Assembly: GCA_023053545.1 (NCBI GenBank)
Contig: JAKZAN010000002.1
Span: 11,032,790-11,096,789, forward strand
Direction of reading: 5' to 3'
From: Lepidurus packardi
Lineage: Eukaryota; Arthropoda; Branchiopoda; Notostraca; Triopsidae
DNA length: 64,000 bases
The translations under genes were made by a program, and so were the position numbers. Shown piece after piece: positions 37,501 to 49,993 of this stretch (positions within the stretch are counted from its first letter, which is position 1; the number at the start of each line of letters is the position of its first letter). The notes under the pieces are model-generated. The model saw only the letters and a list, made by a program, of their open reading frames with translations, was not told the DNA's origin and made no database searches.

Positions 37501-40500
37501 GCGCTAAAAAATTTCTTGAAGAATTAGTACACACAGCTTCCACTGCTGACATAACTGGTCCCAAATAAAGACATACGAGAACTCGGATTGGATTGACTTT
37601 TTCAAGACATTTTCCCCCAACAATTGTAAAAAACTGAAAAATGTCCTTTCGTATAGAGTTACTGACCTGGTGAGGTGAGCGTTGGCAGCCAAATCGTTCC
37701 GGCAAGCAGCGATGTACGCAAAAGTCTCGTAGAATATTCTAAAGAGATACGTAAAAAGGAGAAGTTGCGGAGAAGGCAAAGAGGCGTGAAAATACGCGAG
37801 ATTGTTGGCTCCAGATATGGCATTGGCAATAACATAAATCCTTTTCTCTTTTGAATGCTGGCCTGGCCTACGGTAAAGACTTTCGGATAGAAGAAAAGAT
37901 ACTTACGATTCATCCCGACGGCGGAGTATTCCAAATGTGAGGGCGTCAGCCACGAAGTTGGCGCTCTCCATTCCAACCGGAAACTCTGCGGCTTCCAGCC
38001 ACAACCCGCAAAGACGTTCCACCCCTAAATTGTAAAAGCCAACAATAGCTTCTCCGCTGTCACGCATTCTGTCCAGGAACTAAGACATGCCAGACCAATT
38101 AATCCTTCAAATTCGTTAACTTTGTCTTGTTTTTTTTTATTATTCTTTGTTATTCTTGGGCCATTAAGATTCAATCAACGTGGAAGAGAAGCCTATATAG
38201 CATACCAATACATTAAAAGTTTCAAAACTTCTCACTGGAGGGCTTTCCTTTCTTTACTTTTTAATATGAATGATGTAAGTAACAAGTTATCAGCCTTCTT
38301 TGAAACATCATAAGAAAATAAAAGCAGTTATATCCATCTTTAATTGCTATGCTCCCTAAGTTGAGAAAATGCTCGAAACGTTGGCAAGTATTATATATTA
38401 TGGATTGTAAACGCTGCATACTGTAACTCGAAAGCTGCCACGGACTGAATTTCCAAAAGAAAAGATATTCTCCAGACTTTTTTTTTATCTTCTTTTTTTC
38501 CCACCCTCTTTTGTAAGAAACAAGGGTACCAGACCAAAAGGTTACTTGAGTGTCTTGGAAAGAGTATCTTAATCAGTTTATGCTTGAAGGTCCACCCCAT
38601 TTGTTTTCACCAAATCCCGCCAAGTTTTTAGCCTGAACAAAAAAGCTCCTTTCAAGTTAAGTGATTTTTTCCCCTTCCGTTAAGAGTACACACAAAGAGC
38701 GGCTCAGTTCACAATTAGCGTTCTACTGAAGGCCCCAGTCCACATCACTACACTCGCATATAGATTCTTTATACATGTGCAACAGCTCTATGCTGAAAGT
38801 CAACTCGTTCACCTCCCGCAATGTTTGAGTAAGTCATATTGTTTCTTTTATCATGTAAATGGACGGTCAGTTAGTCTTTACCCCCGGATGCGTGGCTTCT
38901 AAGCAGGGTTAATTAACAAAAGATTAGTGCCTGCTTGCAAATGGTGCGCTTTTAGTTCGCCAATAACTTGAAATTACATATCTCGTCCGCTCTAAGAAAC
39001 GCAAGTCTGGCTCAAAACAGGAGCAAAAGAGACGAAAGTCCAAAAAGAGACGGGGAAAAAAGAACACAATCCGCTTTGGTTTAAAATTTAAGCTCTCGAA
39101 GACTTTAATGCACTCAGACTTTAGTTTTGTTGGCGCTTTTTTTTCCGCGAATTTCAGGAACAAGCATGCTGGAGAAAACCTCATCAATTATACATCTTAC
39201 CTCATATATTTTTTGGCAAAATGCTGGCTGTCGTAGCAAAGGCAACTGTATAGCCATGGAAACAAAACCCTGTGCTACGTGCCAAAAGGGCTCGGCTCTC
39301 CGATATTCCAGACAGAGCTCCCAGCTTTTCTCCACTACGGCCACGGCCACGGACGGATGAGCGAAGACCACACGTGGCAATAAGTGCTGCAACGCGCTCA
39401 AGATAGGCGCAATAGATTCTTTGCTCATTCCCACCATGGTTAAAGCCTCCACAGCCGCTTCTATGATTTCCAGCAGCCTCCCGTCCTCCCCATCTTGACC
39501 GCCTCCCGCCTGGGTAGCTGAATCCAATTTAGTACTGGTAGCATACGGCCCCAAAAACTTCCACAAGTGACCATAGTATCTGGATACCATACCACCCCAT
39601 TGCGTTTGGACATTCCGGCTCAAGTTGCCATCTTGGATGTCTCGCTTCAAACGATGGTTTAATCGTCCCGTTTCGATCATCTCCGCCGCTAAGATCTCCC
39701 ACGGTTCCGAATGCTTGGCCCATCCTGACCAGAACGCTAGCAGCGCCATGCCCGCTACTTGAGCCATTGACGATGACCCTGATCCTAACAAGAGACCTTG
39801 TCCTACAGCGCAAAGGTGGCTTTCAACCGTTCGGCCTAAATCTGGCACATGCTTGGCTACAGTGTCTAAGAACTCAAAATACTGGTCCATGACTTCATAA
39901 TGACTCAAGGAGGTCAATTCCGGGAGTCTGGCTACGAGAAACTCGAGTCCGTCTTGCAAGTACGGCATCAGCACTACTCGCAAATTAGGGGCAGCTGGCG
40001 ACCCTTCCATTTCTTCCAGCATGCTTTGCAGCACGTGCAAGGCCAAGTCCACACGGTCAACGGCCACGTAGGATCGATGAGCCGAATCCTTGACGTACGA
40101 CAACACAGGCTTGAGCCACTCTTCCACCAAAGCGAGTCCTGCGAGGGAGAAAGTGTCGGTGGCATCTAACCAGGCAATTAGAGTCCGGCAAACGGGGCGA
40201 GGGTCTGTTAATGCTTGTAGTGTCTCGTTTCTAAAGCCTTGTTCCCCTTGTAAGCGCCGGAGCCAGCCCTGGATCAAGTCAAACATGGTTTCACGACTGC
40301 CGTAGCGCTGTAACCACGCGCACAGCTGCTTGTACTGGGGCCAGGCCTTGTCCAAGCATTCCGTACGTCGTAGAGAACCCACAAACAAGCAAAACGCTTC
40401 CAGGGTTTCCAAATCTTCCGACGACGTTACGGTCGTCAAGTGGCAAACGGTAGTCAGAGCATAGCATTGAACTGCGGCACGGAGTAAAGGCTCATGAGCT

Positions 40501-42311
40501 TGCAAGGCCCTGCTCAAAAAACGCTGCAGAAGTTGTAAATGATCGGCATGCCATACCGGTACCGGGGGAATGGCCGTCAGGGCATCCGTTACATGACAGA
40601 GAGCGACGGCATTCCATGGGGGCTGCATGACGGCGCAGAGCAATCGGTGGAAAAAGAGATCGCGATAGACCGCCGGAACATGGGAGGGCAAAGATGCGAA
40701 GAACGTGGACATCAGACGAGCTGTTGTCCCCTTAGAGCCTGAGCTCGGACTTGGGGGAGAACTGCTACCGTTCTCGGCCTCTTCTCGCAAATCCGGATGG
40801 TTATAATAGAGTTGAAGATTGTTGAAGGCGGGAATCAAGTAGCGGAACAAAAAATCCACATCCGGATAAAACAAATAGGGGCATTGACGGAGCTCGAGCG
40901 TCAGGATTTTCCGGACAGCCCAGCGACTGACTTGAAGATTGTCGTGCATCATTAAACGTCGCAATATCACTAAAAGCCAGCCAAAATGAAAAGAAGGAGA
41001 AGGAGATGTTGCAACTTCTCGTCTTTTCACTGACTGGGATGGAGATTGGGTTGGCAAGAGCATCGATTTTGTGTCGGAAGTTGTCGAGTCGGAGCCTAAG
41101 CGTGCAGCCTCTTTTTCCTGTTGCACCGTAGTGGTTAGCGAGGCACCGGTCGACGGAGCGGCCGCTCGCAGGAGAGCCTCCAGCCGACTTAGAACGGGTT
41201 TTACAAGATGTACCTGCTTTTCTTCGCAAGTTTCGAGCAGTAAAAAGACATCGTTCCAAAGGGTACTACATTGGGGCCATTCCCGGACGTCCCCGAGATA
41301 GGTCAGGCAAACGGTTTCATTAGTATGGAAAGTACCACATTGGCCCCACCAGTCGACAGCGCGTTTTAATAAATATTGACACCGCTTACGAGTCAGGCCA
41401 TTCGTATCCGCTAGCCCTCGTTGCAAAAGATGCCAGAGCCAAGTGGAGGCCAGGGAAGACACTGATTCAATCACAGGAGTAATACATTTCCTTTTTCCGG
41501 GCTCGGGATCAGGGAAGATGTAATTGGCTAACATGATCAAAGCCACTAGAGGTGGAGTTTCTTCCGACGAAGTGGCTTGAGTGCCTAAAATCTTCCATAA
41601 CGTTAATATTAAAGTTTGTAGGAATTCTTCCGTGGCATTGCTGCGTTTTAATATGCATGGGAGCATGCGTAACAGAGCATTGGAGACCAATTGCTCTTGG
41701 TTCGTCAAGACCATGCAGCAAAGGAGCTGGTAATCCACGTCTGCCATCTCGTTAATGTAATAACTCGCCGGCTGTGATGACGATAACGTGGGAAGTGTTC
41801 TGACAAGTTGCTCCCTGAGCGCTTGGAAGAGGACAATGGCACTGAACACGTCTAATGTAGAGCTTTCAAAAGAATGAAAGGTACTTAGACCTAAACCAGT
41901 AGCAATCTCCAAGGTGGTGGCAGTCAGAAGGCCAGCTACATGAGCTTGAATAGCACCATAGCATAAAGATTCGTAGAGAAAATAACCACGCTCCCAATCA
42001 TGGACGTTTTGAGCATCCAGGGTGAGAGGAATTGTCGCAGCTAACGCTAGGATCTCACACAGCAAATGCAGGGACAGATGGTCGGGAGGTAGATTAAGTA
42101 AATGTTGTACTACGTAGTCTTGTACTTGGATGAGTAATAAAGCTTGCCTTTTAACCAACTCCGGCGTGTCTTCTGCTTTTTTCTCCGTTTGGAGGCTCAC
42201 CAATATATCTTTCCATAGTTCCCAGTCTATATCTTTGCTTGCGAGAAGTTTTTCCAAGGAAATGAGAGCACTTTCTGCACCGGTTAGAGAAAACGCTTTT
42301 TGTAGACTCAT
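34552..42311 (-). CDS. TARBP1: TARBP1-type tRNA (guanosine-18)-2'-O-methyltransferase
   Basis: Large SPOUT-family methyltransferase modifying tRNA G18. Exons: 42311-39201 (1,037 codons, HEAT-like helical repeats), 38079-37907, 37738-37667, 37503-37275, 37134-36916, 36809-36639, 36462-36274, 36174-36000, 35403-35051, 34947-34811 and 34708-34552; about 1,661 residues (human 1,621). The catalytic C-terminus is clear: [63 protein letters not shown]-like [14 protein letters not shown] and the knot motif [19 protein letters not shown]. Exon phases all fit. One oddity: exon 37134-36916 carries two in-frame TAA codons within 36955-36981, although flanking protein is conserved. The 39200-38080 intron is 1.1 kb; a small exon could be missed there. 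Confidence 0.92.
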
Positions 42312-44272
42312 GCTTGCACTGAATTAATAAAAACAGACCTAAAGAAAAAACAATTTAAGCGTGGCTGCCAGCTACAGCACAGAAAAACAGAAAACCTCGT
42401 GTTTCTTAAAACCTGTAAACAAACGCTAACCTGTCACGCCGATCGAGAAGGGAACATGGGATAATTGAGTTTAAGAAATACCCTGGCGCCAGTTGCGGTC
42501 CTTTTAGTCAAACTGTTGGCATAGTTACAACAGGGTAAAAGTCATATAGCCAGAGGTGTACCTAAGCTGATTCCGGTATATACATGACATTTGGGAATAT
42601 ATGTATCAATCAATAGAAGCAGAATTGCGTCACGAAATTGGATCGAATATTATGGATGGGAAAGCTCGAGTTTCCAGTATCTGAGCTCATTATTCTAATA
42701 TTTTTTGGCTTTCCTTCTGTTTGCAAAGATGAAAAAGCAAGACTAGATACATTAGGTTCGGATTACAGAGACGAGTTTACTTGCTACTGTTTGATTAATC
42801 CATAGGAGTTGACTGTTAAACGAAGAGCGTTCTAAGCTCAAACAATGGTGTTTTTGCCCCCACGAGATGATGTTTCCGAAATTAGAGTCAGCAGCAGCAA
42901 AAACAAGACACTTTCGCCCTTGGTCCAAGGAAGCATATTTAGAATGGTTTAAGGATTAAATTAAACTAAGAGCAATTCAAGACTGCACGACAGCTCAAGA
43001 GTGTGTAGCAAGTAGGACGGGTAAAGAAACTTACGTGAACAGAATGAAACTGATTACTTAGAAAGTCGACATACGGCTTTAAAAAAAGTCAAGTTACTTT
43101 TCAAAACAGCCCTTTTTCCACCCAATTTGTCTCATTTTTCTTCGCCTCTTTTTTGTCAGTTATAGCGGAGGCCCGCAGAATCCAATAATGCTTCTTGCTT
43201 CTTCATGTCAAATTGGAAATAACGGCGACTTGTTGCCTTCTAAATCAACTTTATTTCTCCTCGTTGGCTCGTGTTTTCTTGGTCGAATGGGGTCTCTCCC
43301 GCGCAAGCTTGTCGGAAATGATTTACATGAATGTCAACAGGGGAATGCCGGCTGGTAAATTGCCCTATTACCGGATCTCTTCGGCACCCTATTAAAAACA
43401 GAAACAAATTACAACCTTGACGTTAATAGATAACCACACTTCAACCTCGTCGAACATTTCTTCGCCGAGATTGACAAGCGTTGTATAGTTGGATCTAATC
43501 CAGAAAATCCTACCCAGAAAAGGACGTGCCTTTCATATTACAGTCGGGCCGTTGAAAGCCCCGTGGAAGCTGCGAGAGGAAGCTAAAAACAAGACAACTT
43601 TAAACGTACCTCGTATCCATCAAGGCTGTGCCTCACGTTTTTCTTAAATCCCGAGATCTGCGTGTCCAACTCGACATGGACCACTTAGTTGTTTTCTAAC
43701 GAAACATGTACACGTCCAACGCATTCATTGACACCCTCTGTCCTTATTACAACTCTCACAAACACAGATACTTTCTGGACATGCTCACGATGTGTCCACC
43801 TCACGCTATGTCAATGACATTCTACACCTGCATTGACAGTGAACTAAAAAGTATCCCAAGTCCTGAAAGGACGCTGATGTCGCTTTTAGCGCCTGGAATA
43901 TTTTTTTTTATATTTTGCACGGCCTTTTTTCTTTCCCGTGTCAGCCTTTAAGCACCTCGTTTATAATACCTTCAACCCTTCTATCCCGTAGAAATAAACG
44001 ACACACAAACAGACCCCGGTTGAGACATGGTCATCTGTCATAACACGGAATCCCGTAAAGATTCCCTATGCATCCAGTGAATGTTCCGAAGCAGAAAGGC
44101 TCTTCTCACTACAGTTAAGGAATGCACAATGGACGCCAAGAGCCATGGAAAACAATCTCTGCTGCCTGTTCATATTTCCAACAAAATCTTACGTCAGAGC
44201 GCGGGATGAAAAACTAGGAACACTTTTCCAAGTTTTCGCTTCTTCGTTATACAGACAATCCTATCAGAAGAG

Positions 44273-44290
44273 CACACACACACACACACT
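44273..44290. repeat. (AC)n microsatellite
   Basis: An uninterrupted run of about nine CA units in the gene-poor interval. Confidence 0.8.
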
Positions 44291-47200
44291 GTCTTTTCGC
44301 AAGGAAAACTAAAACTTTCTTGGCTCCCAGAAAATTAGCTCCATAAAGTACAAATGGAGATTAAATGCCGGTTGGTGAAAAAAAAATAAAGAGTGAAAAA
44401 GCTTACGAAGAATGCAGCTCACACATGCAAAAGAAAACCGAAGGCTTTATTACTAAAATTTCTGGAATGTATACTCTTAGAAGCATAAGTCGTTGCATTT
44501 CACGCTGACGAAGTTTACAGCGGCTTGCGCGTACTCACTTCAAAACGAAACTGTCATGGAATGAACGCAATAGTCTCATCTATTTTGACCCATTCAAAAC
44601 TCAAGCTAGCCCTTTTTTGTTTAATTCCTTTGCTCTGGCATTCACGACTCACGCTGACTCATGATGACCCACCAAATCCCTTGCTTGAGCATTTTTTCCT
44701 CTTGCATTATACACTGTAAAGTTGACAGCGAAGCTTTCGAGAAAAAAATCTTCAAGTTCTTCTCGCAATGATAACCAGCTCACCGCTGAGAACCAATTCT
44801 TCACTAAATATTTTGCAATGCCACGATCGCCGCTGAAACTATCCACCCCAATTTTCTCCAACCAGCAATATTTCCTAACTTCAATACTTGGAAGCGACGT
44901 ACAGTACATACGTAGCTGCAAAGTGTCTGCCCACGCAAGAAGTCTTGGCCAAATGTCAGGTTCGGTCTTTTCGAAAAGGAGGGGACAAATTAATAAGACT
45001 GCTGTCTGCGGTAAAAATACAAGTCGTAACTGTAAAAAGTGTCCCCGGTGACCCTGTTCACCTGCACTATTAGTTACGAGACACAAAGTCAAGCGGGGTA
45101 CATGACACTTATGCAAGAAAGGTTCTGCATATCCAGACATGGAAATCAAAATGGTGTTTTTTGCCTTTTCTTTCTTGTATTTTATGAATTTACTCCTTTT
45201 TATCCCGCTTTTCGAACACCTTCTCCAAGAAACTAGAAGACCCATTCTGTAGGGACTGAGCATGTCAGGACCGTCTACTTTGCCAGCCCATAGCCTGAAA
45301 AGCCAGTGCTGGTGTCCTCCGCAGAAATACCTCAGTTGTTGGCTGGACGCCGTATCATTAGTGCCAAACCTTCTCCATTCGTACAACGAACTTAGAGACC
45401 ATCAGGAAAACGAAAAGTTTACAGCCCGTAACTCGAGTCAGCGGAAGCTGTGCAGCTTCCATTGAACTTTTTCTTACCCTTTCCTTCCTCTCGTTCCATT
45501 ACAAAGTAGCATTCTTAAGAATGACCACATTGCAGTGCTGGCTAAGGACAGTTTTGATTGCGATCAGTGCTTTATATCCCTGCCCTTCATCCTTTCTTAG
45601 TTCGGCTCTTTCTAACGACAGGCCTATATAGCCAAAGAGCTTCATATTCCGAACTATTGCCCTGTGCTGTCAAAGATAACTTGTTGTTATGGCTCACATA
45701 AACGTCATTGTTTTGCTCCCATATTTCTTCGGAATGGGTTTTGCCGATGTTGATCGACCAGGTAAAACGAAAGCCTATCACAGAGTATTATAGTTGTTTC
45801 TTTCGCTCTTCGTCCATTTATTTTTCTTTTGTCCTGTCGTTCTTTGTTTTAAAGCAAATGCTGGTTTGTATACAAGAAAGTATAACTGTTGTTGATTGTG
45901 TTTTAAAAAAATCGCCCATCGTTTTCTGCACGAAATTAAAAAGAAGGAAAGAATGACGGACCATTCAATCATCTTCTAATTATGTACCTATGCAAGAATG
46001 TGGCGTCGGGCTATTTTACTCTGTAGTTCAAAAGTCAATTGCACGGGGAACAAGAAACTTGGCTCTCGCGGTCGCATGCTAAAACCCTTGTGTTTCCGTA
46101 GCACGTCAGGCTTGAACGAAAGCTGGTCAGTGGCAAGCCTTGATAACGTCTACAAAAATAATGATTCTTTTTTTGCCACTCCGTTCGTAAGCGACGCAGT
46201 TTTAACTTACTCGCACAATCGCTACAGTTTTGCATGCAATTCCTTAGTCTACTAAATCGTCAGCTCAAGCACAAACGCTCTTTTTCCAACACGAACACCT
46301 GCACACAACGTCCGTCTAATTTCCACGCAAAAACATTCGATTTAGTTCATCGAAGGTCCACTTGCAAGGCCAAGCACGATTTACAGGCGTAACCAGAGCA
46401 TGTCGTCCTAAACGAAAAACATGATTTAACTCAAGCTTGTAATTCATTACTGAGCGAAAAACTCGGGGCACTTGATGTTACACGTTCATAAACTTTTAAA
46501 GCATAAAACTTTATCTAAGCAGTAAAGCTTTAAAAGCCAAACTTGAAGGGGTTCCAAGCTACTAGAACTTGGTAATTAGCTCATAATCATTGTTAGATTA
46601 CATACAAGGTATAACTGAAAAGAAAGAACGTATATATCAAGCTGACCATCATCAATTACGACTCGAGACGTGATCAAAGCTCACTCTCTCTATTGTCCCT
46701 GTATAAGACCGGGATAAGCACTTTGTTAATTCAAGTAGCAAGGACCGGCACGTCAAACTAGAAGCAACAAGGATCAAGGAATCAACAACGTACCTTCCTT
46801 TCCTTCAAGCTTTCTGAATTCTTTATTACACCGTTGATTTGAGCGTTCTCGATGACCACCTCGCATGCGACAAAACTCCTTGGTTTGTTCCTCTACAACA
46901 GCCCCCTGTAACCTTTATCCACATGATTACATGTCTTCATTAAACAGTTACGGCTAAATACGGCTTTGTCCCATCTATTTACCACTTCAACGGACACGAA
47001 CGTAAGGCCTTTTCTCTCCACTGTGTCTTAACCCAAGCCTCTCTGGCACTTAGATGTGCTCCCTCTCAATCCAGTACGGTAGATTGTGGTAGTACTCATC
47101 AACTTTACATGGCCTTTAAGTCAACTCTAGCTGAGTCATTAAGGTAAAAGGAGAAGCTTTCCGCCTGATTGTATAGCTAGGGCACACTCTTTCCAAACTG

Positions 47201-49974
47201 CAGAGATACGGGACATGGGGTAAACCAAAAGACGCAGAGCCAAGTCGTAACCAACTTGACAAGTAAGACACGCCGACAAACGTAAAATTTCGTTGGGGCA
47301 GTTATATACACACGGAGCTTGAAATGAAACCTTTTTCTACGGCTTTGACCTCGTAAACGTAACACTGTTGAGCATTCAATTCCAACAAAGTCTTCGTCTC
47401 TTGCCTGTCTCGGTTCGGATGGAAAGTTATATGCCGGAATTTAGACCTTTAGTTTGTTTTTCATTTCCAAGCTTGCCCAACCATGCTGTGGGCCTTCCCC
47501 TAAAACGCTGTACTCAAAGGTCACAAACTATGTATGTACTAAGTTTTACTCACAGGAAATGAGAATCCGAGGAAAAAAGGAAAGCGATCATTCTCTGAAT
47601 CGTGCTGCATGTGAAAGAAATGAAGCATTCGAGGCAAGTTGCTTTGCATGTGAATTGAGCAGTCTACGGTCTTACAGGGAGTCCAATTCCGTGGAGGAAA
47701 GGAGATGAAAGCAAGTTAAAAGGCAGGGTAATTGCTGCAGAAATACTGCACTAGGAAGAAGGTCAATGCGCCTTTCCCAATGAAGGAAAACGGGAAAAGC
47801 AAACTCATGTAAACTTTCTTGTTGTTACGCGTGCACTTATAGTGCACGAGGATGGAGGTCGTCCGCACATTTTTTTTAAAGGCTTACTTTTCTGTCATCC
47901 TTAATGACTCCCCTACCGCACTACGCCAATCTTCTCACCGCCATGCAATGTAAACCTTGTTCGCCCAAGAACGCTTTTCGGTCTTATCAAACAGCACCTT
48001 TTTCCTAATATATTCTACCTTGAGTAGCACTTAAAAAGCATATCTTCCTCAATTACTTTTCGTCTAAAAGCACTCCTTTCAGATATTCTAAGACTTTAAG
48101 AATGCCTTAATGAAGTATTTGAGGCCCCGCACAAACAGTAATACATCTGCAGACGAAATGAAAACGTTGAACATATTAAGCTGAATGTTGCTATATACAG
48201 CGGTGGACGCAAGTGGGCAAGGTTAAATGGGCTCTGTGGAAAAGTAAAAAGCGTTCTATATATTTTATGGGCAATGTCAAAACCATCCACTTGGCACAAG
48301 AAGGTTAATAATAAAGTGGGGTAAAATAGTGTTAATATTACTGTGACAGCGCCATCTTTTAGCCTCATGGATAGCGATCTTTCTTGTATAAACAAAAACC
48401 TGTAAAATGTGAATCATTCTCTAGAACCTTGAGCTTGCGGCTAAAAACACAACAACATCAACTACTAACGATAAAACTATTAAGACAGTTTGGAAAAAGC
48501 TTGTCTTGGTAGGTTTAAGAGAGTTCTAATCGACTATCAGCTTCCTAGATAGTTCCATAACAGACAAGTGACAGACATAAAGTTCTCCTCTATTCCTTTC
48601 TATTCCTCGAATTTGGGGGATTTGAAGCGACGTCGTGTACCCCCAGAGGTAAAAAGTTGGATTTCTTAGAGTTGCCTGTCGTAAACATGGTTAATAATTC
48701 GGCAGAATACTTCCCCATACGCACTTATACGTCCATTTACCTTTAAAAAGTTAGACTCCGTTCCTTGTTCCTGTATATCCATCTAACTTATACATAACTG
48801 CGTCAAATATCACCGGATCTGTAAAACTGGGCTTTCTTCTTCTGCTGGGAAAAGTGGACGGATTTCAACGGTATTCCAAAGCTGGGGAAAAGTAACAAGG
48901 TATAATAAAGACACGGAAAGAAACGTCAAGAATAAATCTGTCTACGACCTAGAAGTTCCTTAAGTAAGAGGGACCTTGGGGAGAAAAACGCAACTTTAAT
49001 TTCTTCATTCGGAGAAGATGCTGCATATTAAGGCGGATCGGCAAGGATTTAACTATCTCGTTGTCACGCTATGACTGGGATGCAGGAAAAAGGGGATGTT
49101 AGAACTTTTTTTAATAACATTTTTTTTCTCTTCTATATGCCAGCCTGGCGCTTAAGACAAACACGATAAACAAAGGCATTCGTTTTCTTTTCAGTTACAG
49201 AATGAGCCTGTAAGGCGCACAGCGAAATAAAAGAAACAATATACCACTGGTCTGCTGCTCCAGTTAGGATGCATCTCTGAGGAACAACAACTACATCTCT
49301 AAAACTTAACGAGCTTATCTGAGATCACCACTCTCCCTATGAAAATAGCACATATATGAAAGGAAGAGGATACGTTTTCTTCCACACCGTAAAATGTCGT
49401 TAAACGAGATAACCAATTGTACGCCAACATGATTAGTCTTATCCAGTTTCGTTTCTCGTCATCAAACCCCCTTAAATTAGCAGTCTCGCATAATAGAAAA
49501 ATACCAAGTTATCAACATATCTCCTGCTCGACTCGCTATTCTTCTCTCTCATAAAGAACTTTTAACAACCCTACCATTCTTGGCGGTTATCTATAATGTA
49601 TACACAATGTAGACAGGCAAGGGCCTGGAAATAAACGGAGAATCGAGAACCCACACACAGGAAGGTGTAAAGCAAAATCTAAATGTGTCAGCTTCGTCAA
49701 CAATGCAAGATTATTTACGAGTCACAAGCCATCAAGAAGCGGCGAAATGACTACGCTAATATGGCGTGGTCTTCCTTTTCCCACTTACATAGAGCCAGTG
49801 AGAGAGTGAGAGCAAGAGGCTGTGTTCTGCATCTCATTCCCATCGGGGACGACACTGAAAAATGATCGGGATTGTCCAAAAAACCTGTCACGAAGGCAAG
49901 AAAATTTGCAGCTCTTTCATTTCTTCGGAACACCCTTAAATCCACGAAGCCGTATAATTCGTTATGGCACATGG

Positions 49975-49993
49975 CACACACACACACACACAC
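49975..49993. repeat. (AC)n microsatellite
   Basis: A second uninterrupted run of nine to ten CA units. Confidence 0.8.

Noticed and set aside
44040-44200. Weak likeness to a hAT transposase C-terminus (ERLFS followed by a helical stretch)
   Set aside because: Only one short motif matches, the spacing is wrong and no upstream transposase domains are present.
44649-45386. 245-codon open frame on the minus strand
   Set aside because: Longest frame in the gene-poor interval, but its translation shows no domain, signal peptide or repeat, and no splice partner. Overlapping plus-strand frames are equally long for their position.
47830-47848. CGTGCACT-TAT-AGTGCACG inverted repeat
   Set aside because: Eight-base arms in 64 kb are expected by chance and nothing around supports a function.
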